From: Microbacterium suaedae | GTDB lineage: Bacteria > Actinomycetota > Actinomycetes > Actinomycetales > Microbacteriaceae | Direction of reading: 5' to 3' | Length of the DNA: 64,000 nucleotides | Assembly: GCF_003254645.1 (NCBI RefSeq) | Contig: NZ_PNFD01000001.1 | Location: forward strand, 558,001 to 622,000 | In this document: positions 60,259 through 64,000 of the stretch, in pieces | Position numbering within the stretch: the first letter of the stretch is position 1 | Layout of the letters: every line of letters starts with the position of its first letter | The notes under the pieces: generated by a model | The model's database searches: none | The model's input: the letters and a program-made list of their open reading frames with translations, nothing else | What the model was told of the DNA's origin: nothing | Program-made: the position numbers and the translations under genes

Positions 60259-61172
60259 ACCCGATCGACATCCAGGGGCTCGACAAGAGCTTCGGATCCT
60301 TCCGTGCACTGTCGGGCCTCGACCTCGCTCTCGCCCCCGGCGAGGTCCGCGGATTCCTCGGGCCGAACGGCGCGGGCAAGTCGACGACGATCCGCATCCT
60401 TCTCGGAATGCTGCGCGCCGACGGCGGCACGACGAGGCTCTTCGGCCGGGATCCGTGGCGCGACGCCGTCAGCCTGCATCGGCGCCTCGCCTACGTCCCC
60501 GGAGACGTCTCGCTGTGGCCGAACCTCACGGGCGGTGAGGTGATCGACTACCTCTCGCGTCTGCGCGGCGGCGTGGATCCGGCCCGGCGGCGCGAGCTGC
60601 TCGATCGATTCGAGCTCGACCCTACGAAGAAGTCTCGCACCTATTCGAAGGGCAATCGGCAGAAGGTCGCGCTCGTCGCGGCCCTCGCGAGCGACGCTGA
60701 GCTGTTCATCCTCGATGAGCCCACGAGCGGCCTCGATCCCCTCATGGAGGCGGTGTTCGCCGACGAGGTGCGCCGCCTCAAGGAGCGCGGCGGATCGGTT
60801 CTGCTCTCGAGCCACATCCTCAGCGAGGTCGAGAAGCTGTGCGACGCCGTCACGATCATCCGCCAGGGTTCGACGGTAGAGCAGGGCACCCTCGCCGAGT
60901 TGCGTCACCTGACGCGCACTCGCGTCGACGTCGTGACCCGTCGCGCGCCCCGGTTCGACGACGCCATCGGCGTGCACGGTCTCGTGCGGGCGGACGCCGC
61001 GGATGGCACCCGCCTGACGTTCACGGTCGACGACGACCGGATGGGCGATGTGGTGACCTCTCTCACCGCGCACGATATCGTCTCGCTCACTGCGACGCCG
61101 CCGTCGCTGGAGGACCTGTTCCTCCGCCACTACGGCGATGAGCTCGACGCAGAGCGAGAGTTCGCGTCATGA
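60255..61172 (+). CDS. ABC exporter ATPase, antibiotic-export type
   Basis: 305-aa ATPase. Walker A is GPNGAGKSTTIRILLGM, the signature is YSKGNRQKVALVAAL (divergent, as in DrrA-like exporters), Walker B is LFILDEPTSGLDP, and the H-loop is LSSHILSEVE. The C-terminal domain (about 220-300) is the DrrA-type regulatory extension. GAGGAAA precedes the ATG at 60255. It pairs with the next permease. Confidence 0.92.
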   Translation: MNPIDIQGLDKSFGSFRALSGLDLALAPGEVRGFLGPNGAGKSTTIRILLGMLRADGGTTRLFGRDPWRDAVSLHRRLAYVPGDVSLWPNLTGGEVIDYLSRLRGGVDPARRRELLDRFELDPTKKSRTYSKGNRQKVALVAALASDAELFILDEPTSGLDPLMEAVFADEVRRLKERGGSVLLSSHILSEVEKLCDAVTIIRQGSTVEQGTLAELRHLTRTRVDVVTRRAPRFDDAIGVHGLVRADAADGTRLTFTVDDDRMGDVVTSLTAHDIVSLTATPPSLEDLFLRHYGDELDAEREFAS

Positions 61173-62830
61173 GCCTCATGGCAAACGCGCTTCCCCTGCG
61201 CGGCCCCGTGGCACGGCCCGGCGCACTCAGAGGATCCGGACGGGTCATCCGGCACATCGTCCGGCGCGACCGCGTACGCCTGACGGTGTGGGCGCTGTCG
61301 ATCGCCGCGTTCGTCGCCTACTTCACGCTGGCGCTCTCGACCGTCTTCGACGCCGCCGCCCTCGCGGCTCGCGCCGCCGTGATGCGCACGCCGACCGGCA
61401 TCGTGATGGGCGGCCCCGGCTACGGACTCGACGACTACACCACGCCCGTCGCGATCGCCAACGAGGGCATCACGTGGATCGTGCTGGCCCTCGCGATCAT
61501 GAGCATCGTCCACGTCGTCCGCCACACGCGGGCCGAGGAGGAGAGCGCGCGAGCCGAACTTGTCCGAGCGGCCCCCATCGGCCGCCACGCCGCCGCGATC
61601 GCGGCCCTCGCGACGCTCGCCGGGCACCTCGTCGTCATCGCCGCGCTGGGAGCCGCCTCCCTCGTCGCCCTCGGCGAGGACGTCGCCGTCGTCGACGCGT
61701 TCGCCCTCATGCTGGGATCCTCCGGCGCCGCTCTCGTGTTCGGCGCCGTCGCGCTCGTGACGGCGCAGGTCACCGAGTCTGCCCGCGCGGCGAGCGGGCT
61801 CGCGCTTGCGGTCTTCGGCGTCTTCTTCGCCATCCGCGCGGCGGGCGATCTGCAGGAGCTCGGCGGATCCGCGCTCTCTTGGTTCTCCCCCATCGCGTGG
61901 GCGCAGCAGATGCGGCCCTTCGTCGAGCTGCGCTGGTGGCCGCTCGCCCTGTCTCTCGCGGCAACGGTGGTACTCCTCGCCCTCGCCGCCGCAATCGCGG
62001 CGCGGCGCGACCTCGGCGCCGGTCTGGTGCGTTCGCGCGGCGGCCGCGCCCGGGCGAGCCGTGCCCTGGCCTCACCGTTCGCGCTCGCCTGGCGCCAGCA
62101 GCGGGCCGCCCTCGCATGGACCGCGCTCGGGCTCGGGCTGCTGTGGTTCGCCAGCGGCACGATGATGTCGACGCTCGACGACATGATGCGAGACCTCGTC
62201 GCGACCACCCCGGCGCTCGGGGCACTCTTCGGCACGGATCCCACCGAGTTCACGGTGAGCTTCCTCGGCATGCTCATGCTGTTCGTCGGGCTGTGCGCGG
62301 CGGCGTACGCGATCGTCGCCGGCCAGCGAGCGCGTGAGGAGGAGTCGTCCGGACGGCTCGAGATCGTCGCGGCGGCACCCGTGTCGCGAGGGGGCTGGTT
62401 CACCGCGCAGATGCTCGTCGCCGCCCTCGGATCCCTCCTCGTGCTCGCCGTGTCAGTCGGCGCCCTCTGGCTGGGCGGCTTCCTGGTCGGCATTGAGGAT
62501 CCCGGTCCCGCCGACTTCGGGCGCGTGCTCGCGTTCTCCGCCCCCGGCGTGCTCGTGTTCCTCGCGGTGACGGCGGCGCTGTATGCGTGGCTCCCCCGCG
62601 CGATGGGCGTCTCGTGGGCGGCCTTCGCCGCCGTCTTCGTCATCGGGATGTTCGGTGCGGTCTTCGACCTTCCCGAGTGGTTCCTCCGGATCTCACCGTT
62701 CCACGGCATCGCCGATGCGTTCCGCAACGATGCGAGCGTCCTGCCGCCTGTCATCGTCGCTGCGGTGGCGGCCGGTCTCTTCGCCCTCGCGCTGCTGGGA
62801 TTCCGGCGCCGCGAGCTGCGCACCGGATAG
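61169..62830 (+). CDS. ABC exporter permease, polyketide-antibiotic-export type
   Basis: 553-aa permease with about twelve transmembrane helices in two repeats. Each repeat has an amphipathic RARAEEESARAELVRAAP-like or RAREEESSGRLEIVAAAP stretch, the pattern of large exporter permeases annotated for polyketide antibiotic or multidrug export. It overlaps the ATPase gene by 4 nt and completes a TetR-ATPase-permease operon. Its last 138 bp are antisense to the 3' end of the LuxR gene. Confidence 0.88.
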   Translation: MSLMANALPLRGPVARPGALRGSGRVIRHIVRRDRVRLTVWALSIAAFVAYFTLALSTVFDAAALAARAAVMRTPTGIVMGGPGYGLDDYTTPVAIANEGITWIVLALAIMSIVHVVRHTRAEEESARAELVRAAPIGRHAAAIAALATLAGHLVVIAALGAASLVALGEDVAVVDAFALMLGSSGAALVFGAVALVTAQVTESARAASGLALAVFGVFFAIRAAGDLQELGGSALSWFSPIAWAQQMRPFVELRWWPLALSLAATVVLLALAAAIAARRDLGAGLVRSRGGRARASRALASPFALAWRQQRAALAWTALGLGLLWFASGTMMSTLDDMMRDLVATTPALGALFGTDPTEFTVSFLGMLMLFVGLCAAAYAIVAGQRAREEESSGRLEIVAAAPVSRGGWFTAQMLVAALGSLLVLAVSVGALWLGGFLVGIEDPGPADFGRVLAFSAPGVLVFLAVTAALYAWLPRAMGVSWAAFAAVFVIGMFGAVFDLPEWFLRISPFHGIADAFRNDASVLPPVIVAAVAAGLFALALLGFRRRELRTG

Positions 62831-64000
62831 CCGTTCGCCCGACGGGTGAAGGAGGTCGCGGAGCTCGGATCGGCTCGCGACTCCCAGCTTCCGAAAGGCG
62901 GAGGCAAGCTGGTTCGCAACCGTATTGACCGAGACCTCGTTCATCTCGGCGATCTCCTTCGTGGAGTATCTGTCCGCGGCGAGCCGAACGACGCAATGCT
63001 CCCGCTCGGTCAGCAGGTTCGAACGTTCCGGCGCCGCGTTCCACAACGCCATCGTCGGCAGGTGGACACGCATCTCATCCGCCGCGAGGAGGAACCGCCG
63101 AGCCGCCAGCGCGGGCACCCTCCGTCGATCCTTGATGCCCGCCAGCCACAGCCGAGAGTCGGCCGCAGTGCTCGCAAGGCCCCAATCAGCCGCGTCCGCG
63201 GCGACCTGCTCCAGTTTCGAGAGATCGCCACGCGCCACCGCGTCGGCATGGTTCGCGAAGAGCTGCAGAAGCCCACCGCCCGCCCGATCGGACGCGGATC
63301 GCAGAAGTGAGGCGACTTCGTCCGCCCTCCGCCCCGTGCGCGCGACGCAGTGCGCGATCATTCCAGCGAAGTACGTGTGCTGGGCCGCCAGGAGACGGTG
63401 CGCCGCGTCGAGCAGCAGACCGGCGCTCTGATCAGCGCGCCGTTCCGCATTCGCCTGCCACGCCTCCGCCCAGGCACGCAGCATGACGACCTTGGGATCC
63501 TCTGCCGCCGATGCGGGGATGCTGTCGAGTTCTCGGTGTGCCTCGATGCTTCGACCCGTCGCGATTGCGGCAGCGGCCGTGAGGGCGTGAGCGGCGGGAA
63601 GCAGGCCTGTGCTGTCTCGCCATCCGAGGTGCACGACGGCGGCTCTGCCGAGCGAGTAAGCTTCCTCGGCATCTGCAGACAGGAACTCGAGGAACCCGAG
63701 GGCGTACTCCCAGATGCCGAGCGATTCCGGCCTGCTCTCTCGAGAAAGCGCAATGGCCTGCGTCAATCGGCGGCGCGTGGCGAACGCGTCTCCGCTGTAA
63801 GACAAGGCCATGATCTCGGTGAGCTCGATCAGTGAATCGCCACCGGGAACGAGCGCGAGGACCTCCGGGGGAAGCTGCCGCATTCGGGGCAGCAGTGCTG
63901 TGGTCTCGTGCAGGGGACCGGAGATCACTCCCGAGACCCCGGCCGTGATCAGGCTCATCACGCCCTCAGGGCTGTGGGACTCCTGCGGTGCGGCAATCGG
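62693..64000 (-). CDS. LuxR-family regulator, C-terminal part
   Basis: At least 435 residues of a large LuxR/MalT-like regulator; the frame stays open to the right edge, so the N-terminal ATPase domain is outside. The visible part is a run of TPR-like helical repeats (AHALTAAAAIATGRSIEAHR, AAHRLLAAQHTYFAGMIAH). The C-terminal LuxR HTH follows: LLTEREHCVVRLAADRYSTK, EIAEMNEVSVNTVANQLASA and FRKLGVASRSELRDLL. After the HTH about 50 more charged residues run antisense through the end of the exporter permease. No earlier in-frame stop exists, so either the tail is real or the gene has lost its usual stop. Confidence 0.85.
   Translation of the reverse strand, partial: PIAAPQESHSPEGVMSLITAGVSGVISGPLHETTALLPRMRQLPPEVLALVPGGDSLIELTEIMALSYSGDAFATRRRLTQAIALSRESRPESLGIWEYALGFLEFLSADAEEAYSLGRAAVVHLGWRDSTGLLPAAHALTAAAAIATGRSIEAHRELDSIPASAAEDPKVVMLRAWAEAWQANAERRADQSAGLLLDAAHRLLAAQHTYFAGMIAHCVARTGRRADEVASLLRSASDRAGGGLLQLFANHADAVARGDLSKLEQVAADAADWGLASTAADSRLWLAGIKDRRRVPALAARRFLLAADEMRVHLPTMALWNAAPERSNLLTEREHCVVRLAADRYSTKEIAEMNEVSVNTVANQLASAFRKLGVASRSELRDLLHPSGERLSGAQLAAPESQQREGEETGRHRSDDDRRQDARIVAERIGDAVER

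Overview
The window is about 70% GC and densely coded. It looks like chromosome of a high-GC actinobacterium, most likely Microbacteriaceae near Microbacterium. The grounds are the fused E2-E1 2-oxoglutarate enzyme (Kgd type), a SigR/RsrA-type sigma and anti-sigma pair of the mycothiol system, a deazaflavin (F420-type) oxidoreductase, the argS-lysA order, and many ATGA/GTGA gene overlaps. The genus is inference. I see no insertion sequence, prophage, plasmid gene or CRISPR array.

Layout. 0-3.2 kb: lysA (cut by the left edge) behind argS, then a divergent SGNH-hydrolase lipoprotein. 3.1-5.8 kb: two non-coding repeat zones on either side of a degenerate CPBP membrane protein. The first is a 134-nt tandem repeat; the second is an array of five stem-loops spaced 172-184 nt apart. 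A tRNA-Arg(CCG) follows. 5.9-13.7 kb: a YcnI-type copper protein with a membrane partner, trmB, a DUF3097 gene, a TPM-domain protein with PspA, an arginase-family protein, a short siderophore-interacting protein behind a DtxR-like iron box, and an AhpD-like protein. 13.9-19.8 kb: an alpha/beta hydrolase followed by a complete Dpp/Opp-type peptide ABC transporter, then a DDN-type oxidoreductase.

20.2-32.6 kb is the functional centre, a phosphonate island. phnD-phnC-phnE (importer) and phnG-H-I-J-K-L-M (C-P lyase and its ATPases and diphosphatase) run leftward. They are followed by a GntR/PhnF-like regulator. Divergent from that regulator are a flavin amine oxidase and a phosphonatase-like HAD hydrolase. 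The cell therefore seems to have two routes for breaking C-P bonds, one radical and one hydrolytic, in a single locus.

32.7-48.5 kb: a secreted metallophosphoesterase; a leftward block of acetyltransferase, ung, phosphoribosyltransferase and SDR; metY-metX separated by a long, nearly perfect palindrome; an MFS transporter; a thiamine-binding protein, a GT87-like membrane protein and nnrD; an old-yellow enzyme; and kgd. 48.7-64 kb: two CorC/HlyC-type membrane proteins, a MOSC protein, an Eis-like acetyltransferase, rsrA-sigR, aroA, rsgA, two ABC exporters (one with its own TetR regulator and a probable leaderless, operator-covered promoter), bcp, and a LuxR regulator cut by the right edge.

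Most points for a second look lie in the DNA between genes: the two repeat arrays, several long hairpins, an excess of GGATCC and the operator-like sites.
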